Shown here: piece by piece, positions 1 through 8,049 of the stretch
Layout of the letters: every line of letters starts with the position of its first letter
Position numbering within the stretch: position 1 is the first letter of the stretch
Assembly: GCA_964540095.1 (NCBI GenBank)
Contig: CAZILH010000001.1
Location: 1 to 64,000 of the forward strand
Length of the DNA: 64,000 bases
Reading direction: 5' to 3'
Source: CALMZN01 sp964540095
GTDB taxonomy: Bacteria; Patescibacteriota; Patescibacteriia; UBA1558; GWA2-36-10
The notes under the pieces: generated by a model
The model's input: only the letters and a program-made list of their open reading frames with translations
What the model was told of the DNA's origin: nothing
Databases searched by the model: none
Translations under genes and position numbers: made by a program

Positions 1-54
<54 letters not shown>

Positions 55-320
55 AAACAGAGAAAGTTTTGAAACTTAACTCTATTGCTAAATGTGTTTT
101 TAAAACACAAAAAATTTATATACTTTTAGAATTGACTAAAAGCTCTCACTTTCCAATTGTCAAACAACTTTTTCCTTGCAACTCAAAGGTAAAGGTTGAT
201 TAATGAGTTCAAGAAAAAACAGCAATGCCTAAATGGTTTTGGACATTTCTGCCTTTTCTTGAAAGCAACTCTTATTTTTTCAATCAGCTATGCTTGGGGT
301 CGTTTTTTTAATGCCTCACT

Positions 321-349
321 ATAATAGGGCAAAATGGGTCTCTTGTCAA
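321..349 (-). promoter_or_regulatory. Promoter of the 16S rRNA operon
   Basis: On the minus strand TTGACA (349-344) is followed after 17 nt by TATTAT (326-321), putting transcription start near 314 and giving a leader of about 260 nt before the 16S. Between 55 and 314 I see no gene. The stretch 350-464 holds only a GC-rich inverted repeat near 421-450. Confidence 0.75.
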
Positions 350-464
350 GGGCTTTGCTTAGTCCAACTTTAAAGTCCAGATAGACCATATTGCCAAAAA
401 TGTTCTACTGCTTCGTCCCGCCCGCCAAAGCCCAAAGGGCGACGGCGGGTCAAGAGCCTGAGCT

Positions 465-504
465 AAAAAGAAAAGGGACCCGATCTACCGTAGTAGACCG
501 AGGC
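465..504 (-). terminator. Terminator of the 1316/531 accessory operon
   Basis: On the minus strand an approximately 10-bp stem (GGTCTAC pairing with GTAGATC, loop TACG) is followed by TCCCTTTTCTTTTT. It lies about 25 nt past the stop of the gene at 531-1316. Confidence 0.6.
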
Positions 505-530
505 CCCCAAAGGCCGACAGTTATTGTCAG

Positions 531-1316
531 CTATTCGATAAGCGTGTAGTTTCCTCCTTTTTCGAGACGGATGATGAGAATGCCGTCAACCGATTTGTTC
601 GGACCCCTGAGTGAGAGGCAGAACTGGGTCGCTAGGACCCACTGGTCGCACTTGGAAGGACTGCCCGTCCAGCGCATGGAAATGGTCGTGGTGGGCTCGA
701 CACGCACCTGGCCCAGATCAACCAGAACATATGAGGGTCGCGTGGTACCGAGATCGGGAATCGTGAAGTAGCTCACGGTCCCATCGGTATAGTGGAAGCC
801 GAATACCACGAAGCGGCGCTCCGTGGTATCGAACTTCATGGCCACCGTAACGTTGCCCGTCCCGGTCTGCCCGAAATACACCTCCTCGAAATCATCTCGA
901 TCGTTGGGACCGACCTTGAGATCGGTGTCCACACAGATCTCAATGATGTTCGGTGCCACCACCGAAACAGCCACCGAGTCGCAGGTCGTGGCACCCAACG
1001 AATCGTAGAGTACCACCACGAAGGTGAAGACGCCCTGCTCGGACATCAGGCGAGTGAAATCCTCGCCCACGCCGATGTTCTGGTCACGGAGATACCAGTA
1101 GTAGCCCTGATAGGGCTTGGTACCGCCGCGACCATCAGCGTGCAGACGAACATAGTTGCCGACCTCGACCACCATGGGCATGGCCGTGGCGTCGACTGTC
1201 GGCGACTCCACATAGGACACCGGCTCGATCGGCGGACGAGTGACCTCGTCCGAACAGCCAGCCACGAAGCCGAGCAGAACAGTGAAGAGCAGGATAATCT
1301 TGAGTTCCGTCTTCAT
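531..1316 (-). CDS. Putative lipoprotein with PKD-like domain
   Basis: A 261-aa protein starting MKTELKII. Its signal peptide has a lipobox (FVAGC, Cys21), so it is predicted to be a lipid-anchored exported protein. Residues about 40-125 resemble a PKD/Ig-like fold (GGTKPYQGYYWYL, then VVLYDSLGATTCDSV); the C-terminal half is not recognised. The ATG at 1316 was preferred over an upstream in-frame start because it overlaps the stop of the gene before it (TGATG), a translational-coupling arrangement, and because the signal peptide begins there. Composition is GC-rich with many CTC, GTC and ACC codons, unlike the AT-rich neighbours. Function unknown; surface binding is plausible but inferred. 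Confidence 0.7.
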   Translation of the reverse strand: MKTELKIILLFTVLLGFVAGCSDEVTRPPIEPVSYVESPTVDATAMPMVVEVGNYVRLHADGRGGTKPYQGYYWYLRDQNIGVGEDFTRLMSEQGVFTFVVVLYDSLGATTCDSVAVSVVAPNIIEICVDTDLKVGPNDRDDFEEVYFGQTGTGNVTVAMKFDTTERRFVVFGFHYTDGTVSYFTIPDLGTTRPSYVLVDLGQVRVEPTTTISMRWTGSPSKCDQWVLATQFCLSLRGPNKSVDGILIIRLEKGGNYTLIE

Positions 1317-2317
1317 CACTTGCCTCCCTTGAAACGGAGGGCAACGGACAACCGCAGCCCCACATCGGTTGTGAGCGTCTGATCCCAGGTCGGACTCCAC
1401 TCCTTACGATGACCATACAAGCCGGTCAGGGTCACGAAGTGGTTGTCGCCGAGCCACATCAGCCCGAGCTCACCGCCCTGGAACCAGAAAATGTTTCTGC
1501 CGGACTGATCACCCTGATCATCCAGCACGATTTCCTGTCGCTCGTAGCCGACCATCAGCCACAAAGGCCGACCGATCTGCTTACCGACCAAGAGGCCGAC
1601 CCCCTGATCGTAGATGTCGCGATTTTCCCCGAGAGCATTCTGCTCACGAGGGAGAAACAGCGAGTGAAAGCCGTAGGCCTGCACCACACTGTTGTTGAAT
1701 CGCAACGACAAAGCCGCCATCGGAGCGACGTTTTCCCAAGTCGACGTCACACCGAGATGCAAGGCCAAGCCGAGCTTGGGAAGCTTCGGCATCTGGAAGT
1801 TGGGAAACACGAAAGGTGCTGCCGGCTTCTCGACGATGCGCTCGATCACCCGCGGCTGCTGGTAGGGCAGCAAAGGGGCCGAGTAGATCTTGACGAAACA
1901 CTTCTCTTCGTCCCGCAGGGGACGGTAATCGACGATCGCATTGGGCGAGACACCGAGCCAAAACAGAATCGGCTCAACGGCTTGCCTCCGCGCTACATTG
2001 AGCGCCGCGTCGAAGACCAGGTTCATGGTCTTGAAGTCGACGCCATTGTAGCGATAGTCCTGCGCCATGATACGCAGCATCCTCCACTTGGTCGAGTCAT
2101 TGCTGACCTCGACCACGAGACGACACTGGTTGGCATTGACCGAGTCGACCACCGCACGGAAACCCTTTGAGACGTCGCGGAAATCGTCCTTGGTCAGAGT
2201 GTTGCCCACCGCGCTGGGTATCAGATTGATACGCAACGAGTGATCGTTGTACTCCACGGGCTGAGCCAAGGCCTGGCCAGCCAGCAGAAGCAGCAGGAAA
2301 ATCAGAACTCTCTTCAT
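1316..2317 (-). CDS. Secreted protein with beta-barrel-like C-terminus, unknown function
   Basis: A 333-aa protein with a cleavable signal peptide (MKRVLIFLLLLLAGQALAQ). Residues 20-160 are a soluble domain. Residues about 180-333 show repeated short amphipathic strands with aromatic ends (LALHLGVTST, LWLMVGYERQ, FVTLTGLYGH) and end in a strand-like LRLSVALRFKGGK. This looks like an outer-membrane beta barrel, odd for a lineage thought to have no outer membrane; a secreted beta-rich protein is the alternative. AAGGAG lies 6 nt before the ATG. It is first in a two-gene operon with the lipoprotein at 531-1316, whose start overlaps this stop. GC-rich, unlike its flanks. No family recognised. Confidence 0.7.
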   Translation of the reverse strand: MKRVLIFLLLLLAGQALAQPVEYNDHSLRINLIPSAVGNTLTKDDFRDVSKGFRAVVDSVNANQCRLVVEVSNDSTKWRMLRIMAQDYRYNGVDFKTMNLVFDAALNVARRQAVEPILFWLGVSPNAIVDYRPLRDEEKCFVKIYSAPLLPYQQPRVIERIVEKPAAPFVFPNFQMPKLPKLGLALHLGVTSTWENVAPMAALSLRFNNSVVQAYGFHSLFLPREQNALGENRDIYDQGVGLLVGKQIGRPLWLMVGYERQEIVLDDQGDQSGRNIFWFQGGELGLMWLGDNHFVTLTGLYGHRKEWSPTWDQTLTTDVGLRLSVALRFKGGK

Positions 2318-2442
2318 GAAATGCTCCTTCCGTGCATGTGAGAAACCTCGAAACGCGGACAGAAAACAAAACTATATACTATCTCCACCCCTTTCAGGAG
2401 TTGAAGAAAACTACACTTGTCAAAGGTCATAAGAAACGCCTT

Positions 2443-2471
2443 ATTCTATCAGAAAGTGTGTTTTTTGTCAA
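2443..2471 (-). promoter_or_regulatory. Promoter of the 1316/531 operon
   Basis: Minus strand TTGACA (2471-2466), 17-nt spacer, TAGAAT (2448-2443). It sits back-to-back with the plus promoter at 2485-2513 and gives a leader of about 120 nt. Confidence 0.65.
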
Positions 2472-2484
2472 TAACAAGCGATAT

Positions 2485-2513
2485 TTGACAAACCAAAAAA
2501 TACAATATATAAA
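2485..2513 (+). promoter_or_regulatory. Promoter and structured leader of gene 2591
   Basis: TTGACA (2485-2490), 17-nt spacer, TATAAA (2508-2513). The leader holds two small hairpins (CCCAGG/CCTGGG near 2534-2549 and CGAGCT/AGCTCG near 2556-2569) before AGGAGG at 2578-2583. Confidence 0.75.
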
Positions 2514-2590
2514 GAAGTGGCTCTTTACATTCGCCCAGGGACACCTGGGTTTCGTCGAGCTTAGCTCGATTTCGTCAGGAGGTAGTGGCC

Positions 2591-3028
2591 ATGATCGTCA
2601 AGAAAGACATTACCGTGATTTTCATCGGCTTGAATGAGACCTTGGTCCTGGAGAGAATTTTGGCAGACCTCATCTTCTTTCTCTGCCAAAACAGGTTCAA
2701 AAACCTTGCGGATCGTCTCGGGTTAGAGAAGGGGGTTTCCCTACACTTCTCAGAAGTCGGACCGCGCGGTAGATTCTGCATTGAGCTGCGCGTAGCTGAG
2801 ACTGATCAGAGCTTCACGACCATTTCCTTTGACCTGTTCAAAGGCGTGAAACCAAACTTCATCCTGGAGTATCTAACCAGCAGACTTTCACAACTGGTGT
2901 CTGTTCAGGGCTACTACATGATCAGAAGTGACGTGCAATTCAGGGAAACGACAGAGCAAGACACTGCCTTCACTCCTCGTCCCAATGGCGACGCCTGGAT
3001 ATTGATCAGAATCACCAAGAATACTTGA
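2591..3028 (+). CDS. Hypothetical cytosolic protein (accessory unit)
   Basis: A 145-aa protein beginning MIVKKDITVIFIGLNETLV. No signal peptide or membrane segment is visible, and I do not recognise a family. The ATG at 2591 is chosen because AGGAGG lies 7 nt upstream; a GTG at 2585 is too close to it. The gene stands alone between its own promoter and a strong terminator. GC content is moderate and higher than in trmD next door. It looks soluble and intracellular, unlike most other accessory genes here. Confidence 0.7.
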   Translation: MIVKKDITVIFIGLNETLVLERILADLIFFLCQNRFKNLADRLGLEKGVSLHFSEVGPRGRFCIELRVAETDQSFTTISFDLFKGVKPNFILEYLTSRLSQLVSVQGYYMIRSDVQFRETTEQDTAFTPRPNGDAWILIRITKNT

Positions 3029-3063
3029 TCAGACCAAGTGAATTCTCTGAAAAAAACCCAAAA

Positions 3064-3090
3064 GGGAGCGACCCTCGTCGCTCCCTTTTT
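3064..3090. terminator. Bidirectional terminator between gene 2591 and trmD
   Basis: Perfect 9-bp stem GGGAGCGAC/GTCGCTCCC with loop CCTC, T-run on the plus side and an A-run on the other, so it can serve both converging genes. Confidence 0.85.
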
Positions 3091-3093
3091 CAT

Positions 3094-3795
3094 TTATCTA
3101 AATTTTTTTTGTTTCTCCCGCCACTCCTTAATCAATTTATGATTACCAGAAAGCAAAACTTTCGGTACTTTCAAATTCATAAATTTATCTGGTCTAGTAT
3201 ATTGTGGGTATTCAACATTAAATTTTTTTGCCTGCTTATCATAGACCCCAAAAGATTCATCAGCCACTGATTCTTCTTTGCCTACCACTCCTTTGACCAG
3301 ACGAGAGACGCTGTCAACTACACAAGCCGCAGCCAGCTCTCCGCCAGTCAAAACAAAATTGCCTAAAGAAATTTTTTCATCAATAAACTTATCAATGCGC
3401 GCATCAATTGCCTCATAGTGCCCAGCAATCAAAATCAGGCGATCATATTTGACTAATTGTTTTACTTTATTTTGATCCAAAGTATTGCCACGCGGTGTCA
3501 ATAAAATAATCCTAGTTGTCTTGCTTTTGATCTTGCATATTTTTTTCAAAGTTTTGACAACCGGTTCGATTTTTATGACCATACCTGGTCCACCGCCATA
3601 GGGGGTGTCATCAACTGTTTTCCTTTTATCAGTCGCGGCTTGACGGATATCATGAGTACGAATATCAATTAACTTTTTATCGCGCGCTCTTTTTAAAATT
3701 GAAGAATCAAAATAGCTATCTAAAATATTGGGAAAAATTGTCAGGATATCAAATTTCACCCGGTTAGAAATCATTTTTTGTTTATCTTTTTTCAT
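3094..3795 (-). CDS. trmD: tRNA (guanine37-N1)-methyltransferase TrmD
   Basis: Methylates G37 next to the anticodon in a subset of tRNAs using S-adenosylmethionine, preventing +1 frameshifting. The 233-aa protein has the TrmD landmarks in order: FDILTIFPN at the N-terminus, DDTPYGGGPGM, the SPOUT knot segments LTPRG, LIAGHYEAIDARI and VLTGGELAA, and a C-terminal helical domain ending in a basic tail. An in-frame ATG at 3774 is an alternative start (MISNRVKFD). The 5' end of the gene lies inside an inverted repeat (3759-3866). Monocistronic, converging on gene 2591. Confidence 0.93.
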   Translation of the reverse strand: MKKDKQKMISNRVKFDILTIFPNILDSYFDSSILKRARDKKLIDIRTHDIRQAATDKRKTVDDTPYGGGPGMVIKIEPVVKTLKKICKIKSKTTRIILLTPRGNTLDQNKVKQLVKYDRLILIAGHYEAIDARIDKFIDEKISLGNFVLTGGELAAACVVDSVSRLVKGVVGKEESVADESFGVYDKQAKKFNVEYPQYTRPDKFMNLKVPKVLLSGNHKLIKEWREKQKKFR

Positions 3796-3866
3796 AAAGT
3801 AAAATATATAACTTATTTATTTTTACATTTTCACACAAACCCTCTTAGAATAAATTTCTAACCGGG
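3759..3866. repeat. Inverted repeat spanning the trmD start (element copy 1)
   Basis: Perfect 13-bp arms CCCGGTTAGAAAT (3759-3771) and ATTTCTAACCGGG (3854-3866). Closely related arms with one base change occur at 32079-32206, where there is no gene. The left arm encodes codons near the trmD start. Confidence 0.6.
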
Positions 3867-3875
3867 CTCATAAAA

Positions 3876-4781
3876 TTATTGTAACCCCATTTCTTTTTTA
3901 TAGCCCTCCAGCCATTCCGGCAAATTGACTTGCGGTTCCCAACCCAACAATTTTTTAGCTTTTCTGTTATCAGCCAAACTTTCTTTTGGTTCCAAGCGAG
4001 CCGGGATATTTACACTTGGTCCGCCAATCATTTTGGCCAGCTCATTGATACTGTAGCTGTGTCCTCGACCTAAGTTTATGACCTCGCCCTGACCCACAGT
4101 AGCACTTTCCATGGCTAACATATTTCCGCGGACAATATCAGCTACATTGGTATAGTCGCGGCGATTTTCGCCATCACCGACTATGGTCATTGGCTCATTT
4201 TTTAATCTCTGCGACACAAAAATTCCCATGACCAGACAATAGGCGCCTTCCAGGGCTTGTCTTTTGCCGTAGACATTAAAATAACGCAAACAAACAGTTG
4301 GCAGATCATAGACCTGAGTGAACAAGCGACAATACATTTCGCCAACATATTTTTGCAAACCATAGGGACTCAAAGGTTTTGCTGGCATATCTTCCACTAG
4401 AGGCATTTTGTCTTGATCACCATAAGCCGAAGACGAGGCGCTGTAAATAACTTTTTTTACTTTGGCATCTCGAGCCGCCACCAAAACATTGAGTGTGCAG
4501 GTCAGATTCATTTCGTTAGAAAATATCGGATCCTGGATAGATGGCTGAACGCGGGGAAAAGCCGCTAGATGAAAAACATAATCAACGCCCTGAAACAAGG
4601 GTTTGATGTCTGCAATATTTTTTAAGTCCAACAAATGAAACTTGGCCCTAGAATTGATATTTTCTTTTTTGCCAGTAGAAAGATTGTCAATAACCACTAC
4701 TTCGTGGCCCTTGGCTACCAAAGCGTCAACTAGATTTGATCCTATAAAACCGGCTCCGCCGGTCACTAAACATTTTGACAT
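3876..4781 (-). CDS. NAD-dependent sugar epimerase/dehydratase (GalE-like)
   Basis: A 301-aa short-chain dehydrogenase of the extended class that acts on nucleotide sugars. The Rossmann motif GGAGFIGSN is at residues 7-15, with IDNLSTG typical of UDP-glucose 4-epimerase-like enzymes. The catalytic Ser region (SASSSAYGD) and YxxxK (YGLQK) follow, then a C-terminal substrate lobe with EPKESLADNRKAK. Most similar in outline to UDP-GlcNAc/glucose 4-epimerases; the exact substrate cannot be read from sequence. The ATG at 4781 places the Rossmann motif at the usual position; upstream in-frame sequence is AT-rich and unlike protein. Likely feeds surface-glycan synthesis with the dehydrogenase at 8553 and galU at 58236. 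Confidence 0.88.
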   Translation of the reverse strand: MSKCLVTGGAGFIGSNLVDALVAKGHEVVVIDNLSTGKKENINSRAKFHLLDLKNIADIKPLFQGVDYVFHLAAFPRVQPSIQDPIFSNEMNLTCTLNVLVAARDAKVKKVIYSASSSAYGDQDKMPLVEDMPAKPLSPYGLQKYVGEMYCRLFTQVYDLPTVCLRYFNVYGKRQALEGAYCLVMGIFVSQRLKNEPMTIVGDGENRRDYTNVADIVRGNMLAMESATVGQGEVINLGRGHSYSINELAKMIGGPSVNIPARLEPKESLADNRKAKKLLGWEPQVNLPEWLEGYKKEMGLQ

Positions 4782-4863
4782 AATATTTTTCTTAATATTA
4801 TTAAAGATACTATAAATTTGAAAAAATACCAAACAGCTATACGCATATACCCTCCACAAACCA

Positions 4864-4892
4864 TTGACAAAATGTTTTATATATGATATAAA
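4864..4892 (+). promoter_or_regulatory. Promoter of gene 4956
   Basis: TTGACA (4864-4869), 17-nt spacer, TATAAA (4887-4892). The leader ends in TTTTCATTGGAGG, identical over 13 nt to the leader of the minus-strand gene at 25736-26359. Confidence 0.8.
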
Positions 4893-4955
4893 ACATGGTC
4901 AACTTGCCGCAAGATACTATCTTGCTTCTCTGCACCTTTTCATTGGAGGCATGTC

Positions 4956-5525
4956 ATGAACACGCTCAAATTCAAGCAAATGCTGCGCTGGTCACTGTTG
5001 AGTGCTGGGGGAATCGCTCTCTTCTGGATGATCTACTACATTATTCGCGGCTTTGTCCCGGTGAGCGACACCATCCGATGGAGTCGAGACAACACTATTA
5101 TGCCTCCGTTCACACTGTCCCGCTGGTGGGACATTATGATGGGACCCATTTTCTCCGTTTTTGTCGTCTCGATCCTCAATTCGAACAGATCAAAGAAGGA
5201 CGAAGACGAAGACTGGTACACTGGCTTTAACTGCGATCCACTCCTCGTGTTGGTTGCTGGTCTAATCCTTGGCCTAATAATTGGCCTGGATTTGACTTCG
5301 CTGCTGCCCATCAACGGCTGCTTGATGTACAGTGTTCTACTTATGATCATCGGTGAACTCATGGGTCTGGGCTTTTTACTGACCCTTGGCCTGGCCATCG
5401 GTTTTGGTGTCAGCCTACGCTGCGGACTGGTGGTTGGTCTGGGCTTCAGCCTCATTTTTCTACTGCTATGGCTTTTGGGGAAGAAACTCATAATCCGACT
5501 CTGGAAATGGCTCATGATTCGATGA
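4956..5525 (+). CDS. Small multi-pass membrane protein, unknown (accessory unit)
   Basis: A 189-aa protein with about five hydrophobic segments: residues 13-31, 58-73, 94-112, 122-150 and 155-175. A charged hydrophilic stretch (SKKDEDEDWYTG) sits between the second and third. The last segments are glycine-rich repeats of LGLxxGxxxG type. No family recognised. GGAGG (4945-4949) lies 6 nt before ATG 4956; the ATG at 4951 is followed at once by a stop. GC-rich relative to both neighbours and monocistronic. Confidence 0.7.
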   Translation: MNTLKFKQMLRWSLLSAGGIALFWMIYYIIRGFVPVSDTIRWSRDNTIMPPFTLSRWWDIMMGPIFSVFVVSILNSNRSKKDEDEDWYTGFNCDPLLVLVAGLILGLIIGLDLTSLLPINGCLMYSVLLMIIGELMGLGFLLTLGLAIGFGVSLRCGLVVGLGFSLIFLLLWLLGKKLIIRLWKWLMIR

Positions 5526-5612
5526 GTACCCCCACCTTACTCTTGCCACTTGGCGATTTGGGAAGTTGCTGTGAAAGGCTGAGCCAAATGGCCAACTGAC
5601 CTCGCCATCAAA

Positions 5613-5672
5613 CCCAGAGCATGTCTCTGGGTCTGCTCGAGCCCGACGCAACACACGCGCCGGGCTTTTCTT
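5613..5672 (+). terminator. Terminator region of gene 4956
   Basis: Two successive hairpins: CCCAGAG/CTCTGGG (5613-5631), then GCCCGACGC/GCGCCGGGC (5641-5665) around the loop AACACAC, followed by TTTTCTTTTT. The ACACAC loop recurs in several other accessory terminators. Confidence 0.8.
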
Positions 5673-5730
5673 TTTATACCAAATTTATGCTAAAATATAA
5701 TTATTAATAACCTTTAAAATACAAAAAGCT

Positions 5731-6861
5731 ATGAAACTCAAATTAATCGTCTTGGCTATGATGCTTATTTGGCCACTAAGCAGTTTGGCCATAGAAGCCC
5801 ACAACAACAATTACCTTACTTTGGCTGAAGATCAAACGGTCAATGGTAATTATTACGCGGCCGGCAACAAAATAGAAATTTTCGGCACAGTCAACGGTGA
5901 TGTGTTTGCGGTTGGTAATGATATTGTCATTGATTCAGACAACATCAATGGTGATATTTTTGCCGCTGGCAACACTATCAGCATCAAAGGCAAGGTCAAT
6001 GGTTCGCTTCGCTTAGTCGGACAAAAATTGGTAGTCGACGCTGAAGTGACTAGAAATATTTTGGCCGCTGGACAGAACTTGGATATAAATAAAGACGCAA
6101 AAATCCAAGGGCATGTCACTTTTGCCGGACAATCAGCCAGTGTCTATGGCACAGTAGGCGGCCGCTTAGAATCGGCCTTGGAAAATCTACGACTCAGTGG
6201 ACAGATTGCTGGTGATGCTGATGTTTATTTGGGTAGCAAAGACAAAAAGTTAGCCAATATTGATTTAGCGAATGGCGCCAAGATCAATGGCCATCTCAAA
6301 TACTGGTCTAGCCAAACTTTGAACCTTGATCAGACAAAGGTTTCTCAAGGCATTGAGCATCAGTCCATTACGCAAGTTGTTAAACGCCAAGCCAAACAGG
6401 GCTTCGGTCTCTTTGGCTGGCTATGGGAATTTTTATCAATGTTAGTTATTGCTTTGCTGTGGTGGCGCTGGCACAACAAATTTTTCTACCAAGCTCATGA
6501 GTTGGTCCAGAAGAACAAAGGCAAAAGTTTGCTGTGGGGCTTTCTTTCTTTGATTGCCATACCAGTATTGATTATCCTCCTGATGATCACAGTAATCGGC
6601 ATACCTTTGGCTCTGATACTCTTGGCTAGCTGGTTGATTGCTTTGTGCTTGGCCAAAATTTTGGCTGCCTGGATTTTGATCCGTTTTGTCCAACAAGCTT
6701 GGTGGAAAAAATATCATGGTAAGGATTGGGCCTTACTCACCTTAGGTATTTTTATTATGAGTTTACTGGCCAAAATACCAGTGATCGGCTGGTTAATATG
6801 TTTTATCTTTTACCTGTGGGCTTGGGGGGCAATCATTCACTATTTTTACAACAAAAAATAA
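5731..6861 (+). CDS. Exported bactofilin-like beta-helix protein with membrane anchor
   Basis: A 376-aa protein. Residues 1-20 form a signal peptide. Residues about 30-215 are repeated short strands typical of polymer-forming (bactofilin-like) beta-helices, with recurring VNGDVFAVGNDI, INGDIFAAGNTI and VNGSLRLVGQKL units. Residues about 225-376 hold at least four hydrophobic helices with many Trp. The beta-helix is therefore predicted to be outside the membrane, unlike cytoplasmic bactofilins. AT-rich and native in composition. A separate short bactofilin is encoded at 33555. A structural role in the envelope is inferred. Confidence 0.75.
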   Translation: MKLKLIVLAMMLIWPLSSLAIEAHNNNYLTLAEDQTVNGNYYAAGNKIEIFGTVNGDVFAVGNDIVIDSDNINGDIFAAGNTISIKGKVNGSLRLVGQKLVVDAEVTRNILAAGQNLDINKDAKIQGHVTFAGQSASVYGTVGGRLESALENLRLSGQIAGDADVYLGSKDKKLANIDLANGAKINGHLKYWSSQTLNLDQTKVSQGIEHQSITQVVKRQAKQGFGLFGWLWEFLSMLVIALLWWRWHNKFFYQAHELVQKNKGKSLLWGFLSLIAIPVLIILLMITVIGIPLALILLASWLIALCLAKILAAWILIRFVQQAWWKKYHGKDWALLTLGIFIMSLLAKIPVIGWLICFIFYLWAWGAIIHYFYNKK

Positions 6862-6886
6862 AATTAATATCTCCGTAAAACGAAAC

Positions 6887-6925
6887 CAGCCCAGCTTCTC
6901 GCGAGAGGCTTGGCTGGGTTTTTTG
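6887..6925 (+). terminator. Terminator of gene 5731
   Basis: Imperfect CCAGCC-AGC/GCT-GGCTGG stem enclosing TTCTCGCGAGAG, followed by six T. The TCTCGCGAGA core is shared with the terminator at 9427-9450. Confidence 0.75.
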
Positions 6926-6970
6926 TCTATAAATTATATTTCAAAATATTAAAATTTTCTTTAAAATGGA

Positions 6971-7000
6971 AAGGCACGAGACCGCAGGGTCTCGTGCCTT
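6971..7000 (-). terminator. Terminator of gene 7024
   Basis: Perfect 13-bp stem AAGGCACGAGACC/GGTCTCGTGCCTT with a 4-nt loop, followed on the minus strand by TCCATTTTAAAG. Confidence 0.8.
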
Positions 7001-7023
7001 GAGTTGTTTGGCGGCCGGCCGCC

Positions 7024-7503
7024 TCAGTTCAGCGGCAGATCCACCTTCACGGGCCAGTCGCTCTCCCGCACCGTCAGCAGAGCGTAGAGGACATTGTTGT
7101 CCATGAGATCTTGCACTTGAGGTGTGCCCAACCTGCGGAACGGTGCCCAGCGGAATTTGATCGTCGGCGTCGTCGCCGACTCGTCGATCTTGACGCGGAA
7201 CTTCTCCATGGGAAGGGAAGAAATGGCGTAGGTGCCGTCGTTCATTTCCCAGGAGAACTTCAGATTGACGCTGGTGCTGACCTGACTGTCCAAGCTGCCG
7301 ACAATTAAGAAGAAGCTGGCGGAGGTGCTCGAGTTGACCTCCGTCCGCTCCACCATCTTGCGCAGCCGGTGCTCGCCGCCCAGAAGTGCCTCGGTCAGTG
7401 ACTTCTTCGGATGCTTCTGCTCGTTTTGAACGCTCAGGATACAAACAACGGCCAGGGCTACGACAACGATCGTAACGATAATCCAAATCCAACGCTTCGA
7501 CAT
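7024..7503 (-). CDS. Membrane-anchored hypothetical protein (accessory unit)
   Basis: A 159-aa protein with one N-terminal membrane segment (residues 5-25, WIWIIVTIVVVALAVVCIL) and no clear cleavage site, followed by a charged linker and an extracytoplasmic domain of about 110 residues rich in beta-forming sequence (ASFFLIVGSLDSQVSTSVNL). No family recognised. AAAGGAG lies about 8 nt before the ATG. It has its own promoter (7546-7574) and terminator and is GC-rich compared with khpA beside it. Confidence 0.7.
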   Translation of the reverse strand: MSKRWIWIIVTIVVVALAVVCILSVQNEQKHPKKSLTEALLGGEHRLRKMVERTEVNSSTSASFFLIVGSLDSQVSTSVNLKFSWEMNDGTYAISSLPMEKFRVKIDESATTPTIKFRWAPFRRLGTPQVQDLMDNNVLYALLTVRESDWPVKVDLPLN

Positions 7504-7545
7504 GGCCCTCTCCTTTCAGGGATGAATGTTCCGATAAAACATTTA

Positions 7546-7574
7546 CTTATATCATATATTTCATTTTTTGTCAA
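7546..7574 (-). promoter_or_regulatory. Promoter of gene 7024
   Basis: Minus strand TTGACA (7574-7569), 17-nt spacer, TATAAG (7551-7546). Confidence 0.75.
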
Positions 7575-7589
7575 CCTATAAAAACCAAA

Positions 7590-7613
7590 ACGAAAAACCG
7601 AGCTTAGCTCGGT
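7590..7613 (-). terminator. Terminator of khpA
   Basis: ACCGAGCT/AGCTCGGT stem (7597-7613) followed on the minus strand by TTTTTCGTTTT, 23 nt past the khpA stop. Confidence 0.75.
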
Positions 7614-7635
7614 CTTTCTATTTTTTATGTACAAA

Positions 7636-7953
7636 TTATAATTTCAAATCGTCGACTTCTTCGTGTTTTGTTTCCACACGTGGCATTGGGGCAGCCATTG
7701 GTCTACCTTCTTTTTCTGGTTCGTAGACCTTCAAGTTCACGTAAGAATTATTTTTGTTGCCCATGATGCGCAACAAAGTTCTCAATGACCTGGCGGTCTG
7801 ACCTTGCTTGCCGATAATCTTACCCATCTCCGCTGGGTTGACCTTTAGGGTCAAAAGTACACCTCTCTCGTCGATGGTCCTTTCGACAACTACGTCTTCC
7901 GGCTTCTCAACTAGAGCTTTTACAATCATCTCCAAAAATTCTTTGTCATTCAT
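7636..7953 (-). CDS. khpA: KH-domain RNA-binding protein KhpA
   Basis: A 105-aa protein of the KhpA/YlqC family: a single KH fold with the RNA-binding GxxG loop in GKIIGKQGQTARSLRTLL (about residues 44-61), preceded by the typical MxxFLExIVKALVxxPEDVxV start. KhpA binds RNA globally, often with KhpB, and is linked to cell division and translation control. The acidic tail is longer than in some homologs. As usual for this gene it lies next to rpsP, but here it has its own promoter (8013-8041). Confidence 0.9.
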   Translation of the reverse strand: MNDKEFLEMIVKALVEKPEDVVVERTIDERGVLLTLKVNPAEMGKIIGKQGQTARSLRTLLRIMGNKNNSYVNLKVYEPEKEGRPMAAPMPRVETKHEEVDDLKL

Positions 7954-8012
7954 ATTTTTTCTTTAATAACTTCTTAGCATTATTCTTACAAAGGTCAAGA
8001 ATAACTTAAGGC

Positions 8013-8041
8013 ATTATAATATAATTTTAAAAAACGGTCAA
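8013..8041 (-). promoter_or_regulatory. Promoter of khpA
   Basis: Minus strand TTGACC (8041-8036), 17-nt spacer, TATAAT (8018-8013). Confidence 0.65.
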
Positions 8042-8049
8042 ACCAATCC

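Noticed and set aside
792..2170. Long plus-strand ORFs opposite genes 531 and 1316
   Set aside because: They are antisense shadows of GC-rich coding sequence. The minus frames have signal peptides, a lipobox, ribosome-binding sites and a promoter.
6941..7492. 183-codon minus ORF overlapping gene 7024
   Set aside because: It is in another frame of the same GC-rich gene, runs through the terminator, and lacks a start signal; gene 7024 has a membrane anchor and AAAGGAG.
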